From Irpex lacteus (taxonomy: Eukaryota > Basidiomycota > Agaricomycetes > Polyporales > Irpicaceae), in assembly GCA_001986395.2 (NCBI GenBank), contig MQVO02000013.1, positions 372,001 through 436,000 of the forward strand: a DNA stretch of 64,000 nt, in the 5' to 3' direction. A program made the translations under genes and the position numbers. This document shows positions 38,279 to 49,034 of the stretch, piece after piece (the stretch's first letter is position 1; the number at the start of each line of letters is the position of its first letter). The notes below the pieces were generated by a model. That model was not told the DNA's origin and did not search any database. It saw only the letters and a program-made list of their open reading frames with translations.

Positions 38279-39655
38279 CACGCCCAGGCGAAAAAGATAT
38301 CGTGCGGATAAAACTGAGAAAGTTATCGCGGTGATAGTTAGGAGATATACTGTGATTATGTTTCAGATAACCGGCGTATGAATTAATGATTTATCCTGAG
38401 GATGTCGTCACAACGGTATCCTGGCGGTGTCAGATCTACATAACCGTGAATTGTACAGGTTATACGCTGTGGTGATCCGGAGTATAACGACAACATAAAT
38501 TTTGTGGATATCCGGTTGATATCCTGCGTACGACATCCACTGGATATACACGGCTGGGATGTCCGGGAGGTATCCCAAGGATATCCTGAGGGTATCGACG
38601 GGCGGCACTGTACATCCCTCATCATCACGAAGGCGCAAAATTCCTAAGTTCACAAACGCGTGAGTGACCTAGACGCCTTATGTTCGTTTCTTACCACTTC
38701 CACGTCACAACGTATACCCCTTCTCTCTATTCACACATCCCAGCTGCAGTGTTGCACCCATCCTCCACAAACGTTAATCATCGTTCGATGCAAGGCCGCG
38801 CCGGTGACGATGCCAAGAGATGCCTAGGGAATTGTGGAGGCAGACTTTGGACATAGGTACGTCGACCCGAAACCCCCACACAATACGTCCTCGACGCGCT
38901 GCCGGCGATACGTAGCACTAATGTAAGTTGTTATTCCTAGAACAATGGATCCAATACAACGCAGCATAGCAGTAGCCAGCATGACAAACTCGACCAGTGA
39001 AACTTAACACCAGCACGGCCTACGAAAGGGCCGCTACGCGCGCCGCGGCTGTACATAGCAGCCAGCTGGTGTCCTTCCCGCCCTAACACATTGCTTGAGC
39101 ACGGTGAGCATGACACATTCCACGCGCCATCATTGATCATGTCCCCGTACCTACAACGCTGCCTCCCTCGCTGTGTCCATACGGACGCGCCCCGCCCCCC
39201 TCTATATACATTCGAACCATTTTCTGCTGTAATTCTTCCTCGTGTATTTCCTTCATAGTATACCGTTGTAGTAGTTTGTGTACATGTACTGCCTATACGT
39301 GTTTATATTTTTGAATAACATGCGACGGCCTACGGGGCCTCTATTGCCTGCAAAGCATGGATCCATGTGTAATAACTAGCCTGTAACCCATACGCACTGC
39401 ACGGATATCTGAGGTATATAGCACGTTCCAATGCCCTATTGATATTCTACAGGCCGATACAGCTGAGGTACATTGAGTGTCGCTCCGTGTTATACACACG
39501 ATATCCTTCGTATAACTCTATTGGATATCCACCGGATATCACACACGCCGATATCCACAGTTTATAGTGAGAAAGATAACCGACGGACATGCCACCGGCA
39601 TCACGGCGTTATTCCCGGTGCGGTATCCTCCAAATATCTTTTTCGCCTGGGCGTG
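38279..39655. mobile_element. Non-autonomous DNA transposon-like element with 22-bp terminal inverted repeats
   Basis: The left end 38279-38300 (CACGCCCAGGCGAAAAAGATAT) is exactly reverse-complementary to the right end 39634-39655, 22 of 22 positions. TA flanks both ends (38277-38278 and 39656-39657), as expected for a TA target-site duplication of Tc1/mariner/pogo-type or similar cut-and-paste elements. Both sub-terminal arms are rich in the palindromic word GATATCC and its variants: about 38430-38600 on the left, 39400-39640 on the right. The interior has no open frame above about 80 codons and no transposase motif, so it would depend on a transposase in trans. Superfamily not determined; CACTA ends are excluded. 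Confidence 0.75.
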
Positions 39656-40009
39656 TACATCTAGCCCCCCTCTTGCGTTGGAAAGTCAGAAGATATTCTA
39701 GGACCCCGGACCACTCCCGCGCGCTAGCGTATGTCCGTAATTAAGTACTCAAAGGTGATATCGATAGTTTCTCAGAACAAAACTGAGTGTATGTTTTATG
39801 TAGTGAGTATTCCAGACAAAATAGATGTCTGACAAAGAGTACTTCTCAGTGGGTAAATCGGCTATAGCTTGTGATACTCGAAGTCGTACTACAGTGACCC
39901 TAGGAGTGCGGTGTCAGTACACATATCCAAGTTATTGACAAACGCACAGATTGAGGGCCTCATCGTGCGTCACCTATTAACGAAGCAATGGTTTGTTATA
40001 TGGCAGTCA
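39656..40009. other. Short intergenic stretch
   Basis: Lies between the inverted-repeat element and the degraded F-box copy. No gene or repeat was recognised. Confidence 0.4.
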
Positions 40010-41450
40010 CTACGTCAAGGCCGGTGAGCTTATGTCTCGCGTTCCAGCGATGGCCACCTTGCCCGCAGACACAACGACCTCAGTAACCTGGTCACACGAA
40101 ATCTCGGTCACGCGGTGCCAAGTGACTACATCCTTCGTAGATACCCCATGTATAGAAGAAGGCTTGGGTACGATGCGACAAGGATAACCAGGTACCTCAA
40201 CTGAAACCTCCTTCGCGGCTTATGAGAGCTGCTGGTCATGCATCCGCATTTGCAGCTCTCTTGACTTCCGTCTTGCTAGACTTCCAGTGGGGCATAGATC
40301 GCGAGAAATTCCGAGTTCGTTGAAGTCTATCATCGTATTCTGGGAACAGAGGAAGCGATAACCGCTGGTCTGGGATAGGTGACCGTCATCATCGACGAAG
40401 CAGCGTGTATGATGTGGTCCCATTCCTCCCATGTCAGATCTTCGGGCGCCGTTGATGACTCTGAACCGGGGTTGAACACAGAGGATGGGATAAGATGAAC
40501 GATACGACGTCGCATTCTGAGGGCGGGCTGTACTAGATAGCGTACTATGACTGATTCCCGAGTTTCCCGCATGCCTAAATAGGTGTGGAGAGTCGGTGCA
40601 GTTGTCGTCTTCGATTGGATCTCTGCTTATGGTATACTGGATGTTAGACACGCGCATGTCCTGGAGAATCGCCGTTGTGGGGAAGCACGATGTCCTAATC
40701 AGTTTCAGAATGAATAGAGCTGTTGTTAGGTCACATGGAGAAAAGACTTACCACAAATCCGTGGAGGGAGATTCCCAAGAGACCGTTACATTCAAAAGGA
40801 TGAGAAGGTTGTGACCACATAGGTATCGCCACAAATGACTCGTGTTCCAATGGAGAGGTGCATTGACAACTCTTTATTAGTGTCGACTGCCGGTCCTCAT
40901 CAGTGGCACGTTCGGAGATGCTACAACGGATGGTCCTCCACTTGAAACGCCGTCGACCATGGTTGGGTCCAAGCAGTGCATTTTAATATTACTACGTCGT
41001 CGGCGATCCAATTAGTTTCCCTCGTTCCAAGGAAACTCTGGTTTTGGGTCCCAGGTGCGCACTGACGATGGTCTCTTCAAAAGCTCCTTCACTGCCCTCA
41101 GGGCTGCTAATCGCACGGAGGGGCAAGTCGTGTAGCAAGAGTTATTGTTCTCATAACCGGAAATTTCGACTCGGAGCTCCATTCTATATTGCACCTCAGA
41201 CGCATGGTCGACAATGGTGCGGAAAGCCCAACAGACCTGCACAACATCATATATGTACATGACAGTTGATTAATTTTCGCCAAGTCACTAGTTATATAGA
41301 GGCTATGACTGACCATGCGGCATCGCAATAGGCTGACTAGTTGTACACATAGGAATATCCTGAGCCACAACTCGATAGTAGGAAGTCGTGGGGTTGCTAA
41401 TGGCGCACAGTCCTTACTGACCGTTGGCAGATCCTGATGTGACGTACGTC
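40010..41450 (-). pseudogene. Degenerate, inverted F-box family member
   Basis: Minus-strand fragments follow the order of the three intact neighbours. The F-box tail IELWLRIFLCVQLVSLLRCRM is followed by a GTCAGT donor and an acceptor before VCWAFRTIVDHASEVQYRMEL, the same intron position as the intact genes. Next are a piece similar to the middle region (FKWRTIRCSISER, then LLILLNVTVSW before a GTAAGT donor), HLIPSSVF, GPHHTRCFVDDDG with MIDFNELGISRDL, and a C-terminal piece GYPCRIVPKPSS to about 40015. Segments lie in different frames and stops interrupt the joins, so it should not yield a full protein. It resembles the 44.3-kb copy slightly more than the others. Its inverted orientation suggests rearrangement in the cluster. 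Confidence 0.75.
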
Positions 41451-41990
41451 AAAAAATCCTCTTCAGGGCCTGCATGCTCTTCATATGAGATATAGGTTGG
41501 GCTTGGAAAGGGACATCGGTGTGGTGCAAAGGCAATGAGAAGTCGGACAGCCTCGCGAAGCCGGCGGCATTCATCATTGCCAAAAGCGGGATACGGTGCA
41601 AACAATCACCAACATGGCGCGCTAATGCCGTCGCGTTGGTAGTGCATTCTTCTCTTGTTCTTTCGACTGATTTGTGGCTCCTGTCAACAAACGACGTAGC
41701 CATAGCACTTGACAAGGTGAGTATGAATAAAGGTTCAGTCTCCTCATAATTAAGCTAACTAGAGCTGTGCCAAGTCCTAGGAAACCGATAAGGTCGCTCG
41801 AGTGGCGGTAGCCACCGACGATCCGCGCCTGTCCCTATAGGGCAGTGCAACCCTTGAACTACTGTTCAAGTGCCGTGACATGGTAGCACCGCCAGATAAT
41901 GAGATGTCCACTGCCTTTATGCAAGGATATAAACCTTGTGCCCGTAGCTCCTCCTACCACATCCCAGCTTGACCACTATTCTTGCAAGCT

Positions 41991-44013
41991 ATGGTTAACT
42001 TGTCGTATCGCCAACTCCTCCCCCGTGCGCTAACGCGCAGGTCAAGCTCGTACCAGAAGGACTTGGTCAGTATCGAGGAGAAATTGCGCGGTACTTCCTT
42101 CAAAGAAGCTTCTTCGAGAAGAACACCGCCTTCCCTGCCTGTCGAGTTGCTGATCAAGATATTCGAGTATCTGGCCGTGGTTGATTTGCTGCGTTGTCGC
42201 TCAGTAAGTCTACTATTCTCATGATTACATGCACAATACACTGACGTGGTTATAGGTATGTATGCAATTCAAGAGTATCGTCGACAACTCTGTGGAAACC
42301 CAGTACATGATTGAGTTGTACGCCGCCGGCTGCGTGGATAACCCGTTGTGCGCCAACGAAGTTACCAAAGCCCGCCTGAGCGCACTGAGGAAGGAAGCTC
42401 AGTTCTGGAGAGACCCTAAAGGGACTTGGCAGCGTACAGATTTCTCGTGGTCGGTGACATATGATGATATGCGCAACACGAACTGGGACGATAACTTGTG
42501 GATTCGCTTCAAGAAGACGTTCTCCGCCGAGGAAGGGAAATGGAACGCCTTGCAATGTGTTCTGTTTCAACCATTGGAAGGCGGTATTCCTGTCGCGGAG
42601 CGTTGGGAATTATCCTTTCCGTTCTCCTTCGTGTGCGTTACGGGAAATCCGTCCGAGTCGATGGTCGTGCTCTTGGATGTGGAGACAGACAGCACCTTAT
42701 TAAAGGAGAACTACGTGTATGTGACGCTTTTACTCATCCGCTGTGTGCTTCTGACCGATTTCTTTCTTTAGTATCTCAAAAGTGGCTGTGCGAGACGGCA
42801 CAGTGCTGTCACGAGACACGATTCCCTTCAAATGTGACCTCAGCAGCCACGACGTCGACTGGGCAGAACCCGAGATAAGCGTAAAGGGCAATGGAGTCGC
42901 CATCACGAGAATAACGCGTCCAGGCGTAGCAAATGCTTATGCGCACATAACTATTCTAGATTTAGACACATGCGCCAACGTCCACGTAAGCATCACTTTG
43001 TTGCAATGACTTTCGCCAATAACACTCTGTGCAGACAGTCACACGAAGCATTGTTAGCTCATGCCTTGTTGCCACTCAACATGTCGACGATAAGACCGTC
43101 TTATTGCACATGATGAAATTCGGCGGGTATGAGATAGAGGTTTACGCAGTAATCACTGTGGAACCACAGATCTGCCCTACGCTCAGCTGCCTCGCACCAT
43201 TCGTCAACTCCATGACTAAACTCTGGCATGCTGCGACCGTCGAGCTTCCGGCTGTTAAACTCAACCTTGTCACCCCCAACAACGGCTTCATCACTGGTAC
43301 ATCCGGAGGAGGACTCATGCCAAGCGTTACCACTCCTGAACGTGCTTTTCTGCGATCCGTGGCGAACCCTCTCATATTCCTCATCCGGTATTACCACAAT
43401 AGAGCGGGCGAGATTACACGAACCACACACGTCTTTCCACTCTCTTTCATACAATCTCTCGTGAAGGACTTTCGGGATACTATCTGCCACCAAGAGGTGG
43501 CGTGGAACCGATGGGGCCCACATAACAGTCGGTGCTTTGTGGATCACTCATCCGTCATCACAGGTGCCTATGGCTCCCAGATATTGCTCTCGGATGGAAG
43601 CATGCTAGATTTCAACCCACAGCTCATCTCTCACGAGCTGATGCGAGTCGGAAAGAGTCCTCTGTTCAAGCCGCGGAAGCGTTTCCTTCTGGGTCGCTCT
43701 TCCAAGCGAGACGTGGAGCTCCCCGAAGGCGGACGAATTGTGAGGCAACCCACTGTGCTCCGGAAGGGCCCAGTATTCGAGCAAGATGTCGTCACTTGTC
43801 TCCCCTACCGCGAGACTCGGCTCGAAGGAGTCCCTTCCACATCTGCGTTGGTGTTTGGCGGGGAGGTCTGGGTGGCATGTACCGCAGAGGTAAGTATTTC
43901 ATTCCTTAATCATGTCTTATACGTTATGCAGTAATCTGACGCCTAGTGAACATCTATTATAGGTGGATGATGATGGATTCACTAGGCATAATTGCTACAC
44001 TCTTTCTCCATGA
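41991..44013 (+). CDS. F-box protein, cluster member 1 (597 aa)
   Basis: Five exons join in frame: 41991-42203, 42256-42716, 42772-42985, 43035-43889 and 43963-44013. The F-box lies at residues about 48-85 (SLPVELLIKIFEYLAVVDLLRCRS, then VCMQFKSIVDNS across intron 1). F-boxes bind Skp1, so the protein should be the substrate adaptor of an SCF ubiquitin ligase. The remaining 500 residues carry no named repeat (no LRR, WD40 or Kelch) but are shared with the two other intact copies. Conserved points are WNALQCVLFQP, a WELSFPFSF strand, a Gly-rich FITGTSGGGL, LIFLIRYYHN, HVFPLSF, GPHNSRCFVD, MLDFN, a basic linker, VTCLPYR and a terminal FGGEVWVAC. The ATG at 41991 follows CAAGCT; no signal peptide. 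Confidence 0.85.
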
Positions 44014-44297
44014 TGGTCTATAAGCTGTGAAGGTACGGATGGACATTGTATAACAGGCAAAGCGAGTTGCGGGCACACCAAGCAGAGCGTGTATCATAGA
44101 AACAATTGTAATATTATGGGATGTACATTGTATTTTCCGTGTAAAGTACATGGCAACCATAGCACTAGTAAGCACCAGCACCAATGCTTGCGCATCATGT
44201 AAGCAAGCCTACCGAATACGGTTGTCCTTGTGAGTTGTTCTCTTTACCATCACTCCTCTTCGCGCTCCTTTTGACTTGTACTATTGTTCGGGCAGCT

Positions 44298-46394
44298 ATG
44301 CCTGGCCTGAAAACCCTACAAATCTTGAAGAGGTTTTTCAAACGCACTCCGTGCAGTGGCGCTGAGGACTCGGGGACGTCCTGCAAGACCCCGACGTGGC
44401 ATGAACAACGGTTGCCAGCTCAGATACCATCCACCACACCCCAGACGAGCACTCACCATCTCCCAACAGAGCTATTGATACAGATCTTCCTTCGTATACC
44501 CCTAGTCAGTCTCTTGAATTGCCGTTCAGTAAGTCGAGCCCACATGATTGGGATACACACTCTAACCTTTTGCTTATGCTCACTAGGTTTGTCGCAGTTT
44601 TCGCGACATCGTCGACCATGCCCCAGAGCTTCAATTCAAGATAGAGCTTGAAGTGGCTGGTTATGAGCATGATGATCGGCACCATGAGGTTGGAGCCTCT
44701 GCGGGACTGGCAGTCCTCCAAAAACGGGAAGACTTTTGGAAGGACGCAATATCCTCTCGGCGTGCATGGGACGCATTGCCAGATGTTCCTTGGGATGAAA
44801 GTCATCCAGAGGCTCACAAACGGTACGGCGATGTTTGGGTACGCTGCGGTAACGAGGTCCGAGTTCGGGGTCGTACTAAATGGCAAAGCATCTGCTGTGT
44901 CTCCTTCGAGCGGCATGCGGATATTGGTCATGGGCAGCCAGCCATGAAGAACTGGCAGTACACTTTCCCGTTCATGTTCGAATCGTTTTGCGTTGTGGCG
45001 GGTCGCAACCTTTTGCTTCTCTTGAACGTGAAGACAAATGTGGACGCTCAACCCTTAGAGTGAGTCTTGCACTGCCGTCGATATGATATTACGGTTTTTG
45101 ATGAGACAATACTATAGGCTCTGGAAGGTATCGCTGTTAGAGGGCATCGTGATATCGAAACACATTATTACTATCCCGACGTTGGACGCACCAAGAGAAT
45201 GGAACAGGCCAGTCATAGACTGTTCGGAGAAGGCCATTCGCATATTTGTGACGGAAAGGTCTTTGACAACGGACGTACTGGCCGACACTGGTGGTCCCCG
45301 GGCGCCACTGCAGGCTTATCTGACGCTGCTGAATATTGACACTGCAGAGGAGATCGCCGTAAGTCCTTTCCTTTGAGCCAATAAATCGCACTGACTTATG
45401 TGCCTGCTTTCGAGTGCAGGCCAGGGCGTGGTCCATGAACCCCTTCATGAATCTGACAATCCAATGTGTTGCAGAAACGCGCTACCTCCTTCACATCTGC
45501 GACGGCCACGAGTTTCGTATAGACCTATATGTTCTGCGTGCTTCGGGTCAATACACACCCTCAGGAAAGCCTAAGTATACCCTGGAACACCGCAAAATAT
45601 TCAACTTTCCTCTGATGTCCGGCTCCATGGTGGTACTGGCCAACTGGTTGGTTGTCATCGGTAACGATGGGGAAAATGTCTTGGGTAGTACTTCCGAAAC
45701 ACGTCTGTTAACCCGAATGAATCGGCCTCCTCTAATCGTCGTCGTACGATACTATCGATTCTTCAGCTCCGTCGACAACATCCGCCAGCAAGCACGGATC
45801 ATACATATCATACCATCCAGTTTCTTCGTCTCCTTTAAAGATCCTAATCCGCATGGATACAAAGCGCTCAGCTGGGAAGCCTGGGGCCAAGATAATAGTC
45901 GCTGCTTCATCGACTCAGAGCCCGGCCAGCCTGGAGTTTGCGGGTATCAAGTTATCCTCACCCCGAACTACATCCTAGACTTCAATCCCCTGCACATTCG
46001 GCGAGAGATGCACCTCACCAGACTCGTATCAGAGCAGGACCTTTCGTCAAGTGTCCTGACGGCTCAGGATAGTGAGGCTTCGGAAACTGTGGTCGATGAC
46101 AGTGTCGAATCTATTGAGGGCAGTAGCTTTATCGTGCTTTCACCTACGGTCTATGAACAGAAGGTGTTCAAGGGCCGTGTAGTATCCAAACTGCCATACC
46201 GTATCATAAGCACAAGTCAGCCTACTTGGACAGGCCCCACGCCACACCTCATTTTTGCGGGCGAAATTCCCATCGTATGCACCAAAGAAGTGAGTCTGTC
46301 ACGTTTATTTTGCTTTATAACTTGTTCGAACATTCATAACGCTTTCCGTCCACAGGATGGAATTGATAAATATTACACCTTGTCTACAACTTAA
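44298..46394 (+). CDS. F-box protein, cluster member 2 (617 aa)
   Basis: Exons 44298-44528, 44587-45059, 45118-45358, 45420-46289 and 46356-46394 join in frame, and all four introns sit where they do in member 1. The start MPGLKTLQILKRFFKR resembles the basic start of member 3. An in-frame ATG at 44184 would add a hydrophobic 38-residue leader and is less likely. F-box HLPTELLIQIFLRIPLVSLLNCRS, then VCRSFRDIVDHAPELQ. The C-terminal region repeats the family points: KWQSICCVSFER, QYTFPFMFES, LIVVVRYYRFF, HIIPSSFF, GQDNSRCFIDS, ILDFNPLHI, VSKLPYR, FAGEIPIVCTKE. It differs most in the Gly-rich loop (about residue 340) and has a longer acidic/Ser linker before the last conserved block. Confidence 0.85.
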
Positions 46395-46544
46395 TGATCG
46401 CGTCTTAGCTTGTAATTGCGAAGTATTATGTAGTGTCTCTATCCTAGAATTTGTCTATCTGCGACGACCGATGTAATTGGCTCAGCAACAGTGAATGATA
46501 AGAACCGTGTAACAGAAAGGCTACTCATGTACTGTCGTCGCTGC

Positions 46545-47668
46545 CTATGCCTTTGAACGAAGAGAATGTTCCCAGATAAAGCTCGACATCTGTTTTACCA
46601 TCTCTGGCGTACACTCGTGTCCAACACCAGGGGCTACAACCACTTCTTTGATCCCGTTAGGTCCGACTTTAAGATTCTCAACGAATTCTTCGGAGTGGAC
46701 CCACGGCACAAGCGGGTCATCGGCACCAGACAACACCAGGACCTTCTTGCCCCAGAACGGGTTCGAACTATCAGATGCGGTATACGGTGCCTGTGCGGGG
46801 TCGTTCTTTGCGATGTACTGGCGCAAGCTGTCGGGGAAATGAGGAGGTGCAAGTTCGACATGGGAGTATTTGGCACGCTTCGTCATGAGCTTCATGTAGT
46901 CGGGACAGGCAATGATCGGAACAGCAAGACTAATCCGAGACTCTGAGCACATCAGAAATATTGTTGCGTCAATAAGGAAAGCGCGTTGTATCGAGCATGT
47001 GGACTCACCGTGCGTCAGGCCAATCCAAGTCGCATGTCCGCCCAGGCTTTTTCCCGCGAGAAGCCACTGGCTAATTTGTCTTTCTCCGTTGGGGAAGAGG
47101 TATGAAGGAAGAAAATCGATCAGGTAGGAGACATCTAACGCTGTTCCAGCTACGACCATAGACAGTGGGTGAGTCGAGATTGAAATGATACGCGTGATGG
47201 CCATGATATACGTACTCTGAATCGCGTACATGTCGATCCTGTAAGAGAATGTTAGCACAAGCACACCTATATCAGTCGAGCCTTTGGCTTACGCATGTCT
47301 AGGATTATTGCCTTTCTTCCACGCCCCGTTAGCTTTCTCATCAACAAGTCTTTGACCATGGTTTCGCTGGTCCTATGGCCAAGTATGAGTAATGTTTGGA
47401 GAGCAGCAAGCAGGCTATGGGCAGTACTCACGAAAGTCACTATGATCAGGTCTAAAGCCTCCTTGTCATGCTTCCGTTTGTGTTCAATGTGTTTGATCGT
47501 ATCTTCGGCGACCCATTCGATGGACTTCGCACTTCCATTGCGTCCGTGTAGGAAAAACAAGATGGCCACAGGGCCTTTCTTTTCCGCGCTTGCTCGTTCA
47601 GAGTATACGGTGACAGGCAGACCAGCTACGACGAGACTATGCTTGGCGACTGACATATGCACTGACAT
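46545..47668 (-). CDS. Alpha/beta hydrolase
   Basis: Starts MSVHMSVAKHSLVV at 47668; four short introns, stop at 46545. Fold landmarks appear in order: the oxyanion-type FFLHGRNGSA, IVTFDQRNHGQR across intron 1, the nucleophile elbow LAGKSLGGHATW (Ser), the acid loop VLSGADDPLVPW (Asp) and the catalytic His in PGVGHECTPEM. This is a complete Ser-Asp-His triad. The family includes esterases, thioesterases and prolyl-oligopeptidase-like enzymes; the substrate cannot be told. About 290 residues, no signal peptide. It lies opposite in strand between F-box members 2 and 3, with its 3' end about 150 bp from the 3' end of member 2, so the two genes converge. Confidence 0.87.
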
Positions 47669-49034
47669 GGCTGTTGGGAGGCGAAGTACTAGTGGCGTCG
47701 ACGTCGTAGAGGCGATGAGGCCTTGAGGAGCTATCGCCAGGTTGACGCAATAATATTGATAGAGTCGTCATCAAAGTAGGATAGCCATCCCAATAAGGGG
47801 GAAACAACGCTAGGGGCATGCCTGAATATAGCCATCCGCCAAAGCGGAAGCCAGACGCAGCTCTTAGATCGGGAATTAAGGTCTGCACCATTCGATCACG
47901 CGACGATCCAATTGAGATTTAAGCTGATCGTCGGGATGTGAATCCAAAAAGGGAATGCCGTGTCGGCACCCTGTCGGAGATTGAAACTGAGGCTTCCTCG
48001 CCCGACCGGTGGGCTGACGAGGGCTACCCCTACCTGCTCCGCTACCGCCACCTCCTCAAGCCCGCATGTGAGTTTATCGCTTACTTTTTAGTTTTTTCTC
48101 TCGCTGAATCTACTCGATGAGCTCGCAGATGCTACCTGAATACATCAAGGCACCCCGGCTCGCCTCGGCGCCCCGCAGAACTGCCCGAAACGGCAAAACT
48201 AACCGCTCCTCCGCCTCGTGGGGAGCGTGGCGCAACGGTACGCTGTACACACAAGGGGGGTTCAGGGGGGAACGCCCTGACGGGGTCCAGGGGCAGAGCC
48301 CCTGGTCGTCGCGGCCGACGCCGCCAACACGGTAAACGGTCACCCTAGTAATGATTAGATTACCATGTAGTAGTTAAGTAATATCATAATCAGTAAATGT
48401 ATGTACTTAGAAAACTACAAACATCCAATACATTGAGTTCAAACATTAAGATAGACCTTTGAGCAATAATAATACCTCAAATGCTGTTCACGCACTCACA
48501 ATCAACTTAGAAACTTTCGAGTATGCGAAGCTGGCACGGCAACTCAAGCGCTGGCCCGACGTTTCATCACGATTCAGACCAAAGGGCGCGGGAAAAGCTT
48601 ACATAAATTAGTGATCGAATGGTGCGGGTAGAATATCCCTTAGATCTGCATTCTTCACCCTCTGAGACAAAGTATGAGGTCGGTGTAGCCCGTGAATTGG
48701 GGTGATTTACTTACACGTTAAATCTCAGCTCCCTTAAATGAAGATAGATACCAAGAGGGCGGAAGAGACATGTCTGGGCGTCTCCAAATCCCGCAGATCC
48801 AAGTGGGATAGCAGGAGCGCATCAATTGATGCGCCGATCATTGTGTGCCGCTAATAACGGTCGTGCGGCAGTGCATGCTTCGCACGTTGTGACCATGCCA
48901 CGCCGTGCACCGGTTGCTTCGTGTTCATAACATATCCCAATTCATTGACATGACCTAAGGGACATCGCCCCTTTGACTTCTGATATAACTCCGGCCAGCG
49001 GTCACGCAAGGCATGCTGAAGTTGTACTGCAACC
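47669..49034. other. Intergenic stretch with a tRNA-like word and hairpin repeat
   Basis: Contains the hydrolase promoter at the left and the promoter of F-box member 3 at the right. An open fragment at 47938-48120 (RWADEGYPYLLRYRHLL) has protein-like composition but no start, partner exon or known family. A repeat-like segment at 48170-48340 is listed separately. 48345-49030 is AT-richer with no gene seen. Confidence 0.4.
48218..48340 (+). repeat. Repeat-like segment with tRNA A-box-like word and CCAGGGGC hairpin
   Basis: GTGGCGCAACGG at 48227-48238 resembles the D-arm/A-box of a fungal tRNA (tRNA-Trp type), but no anticodon or T arm follows. Instead a G-rich stretch contains GTTC-AGGGGG-GAAC and, at 48287-48305, a perfect 8-bp hairpin CCAGGGGC-AGA-GCCCCTGG. 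The arrangement could be a truncated tRNA-derived SINE or another short repeat. Confidence 0.45.

Noticed and set aside
44184..44297. Upstream ATG giving F-box member 2 a hydrophobic leader
   Set aside because: The paralogues start at the equivalent of 44298 and an F-box protein is not expected to be secreted.
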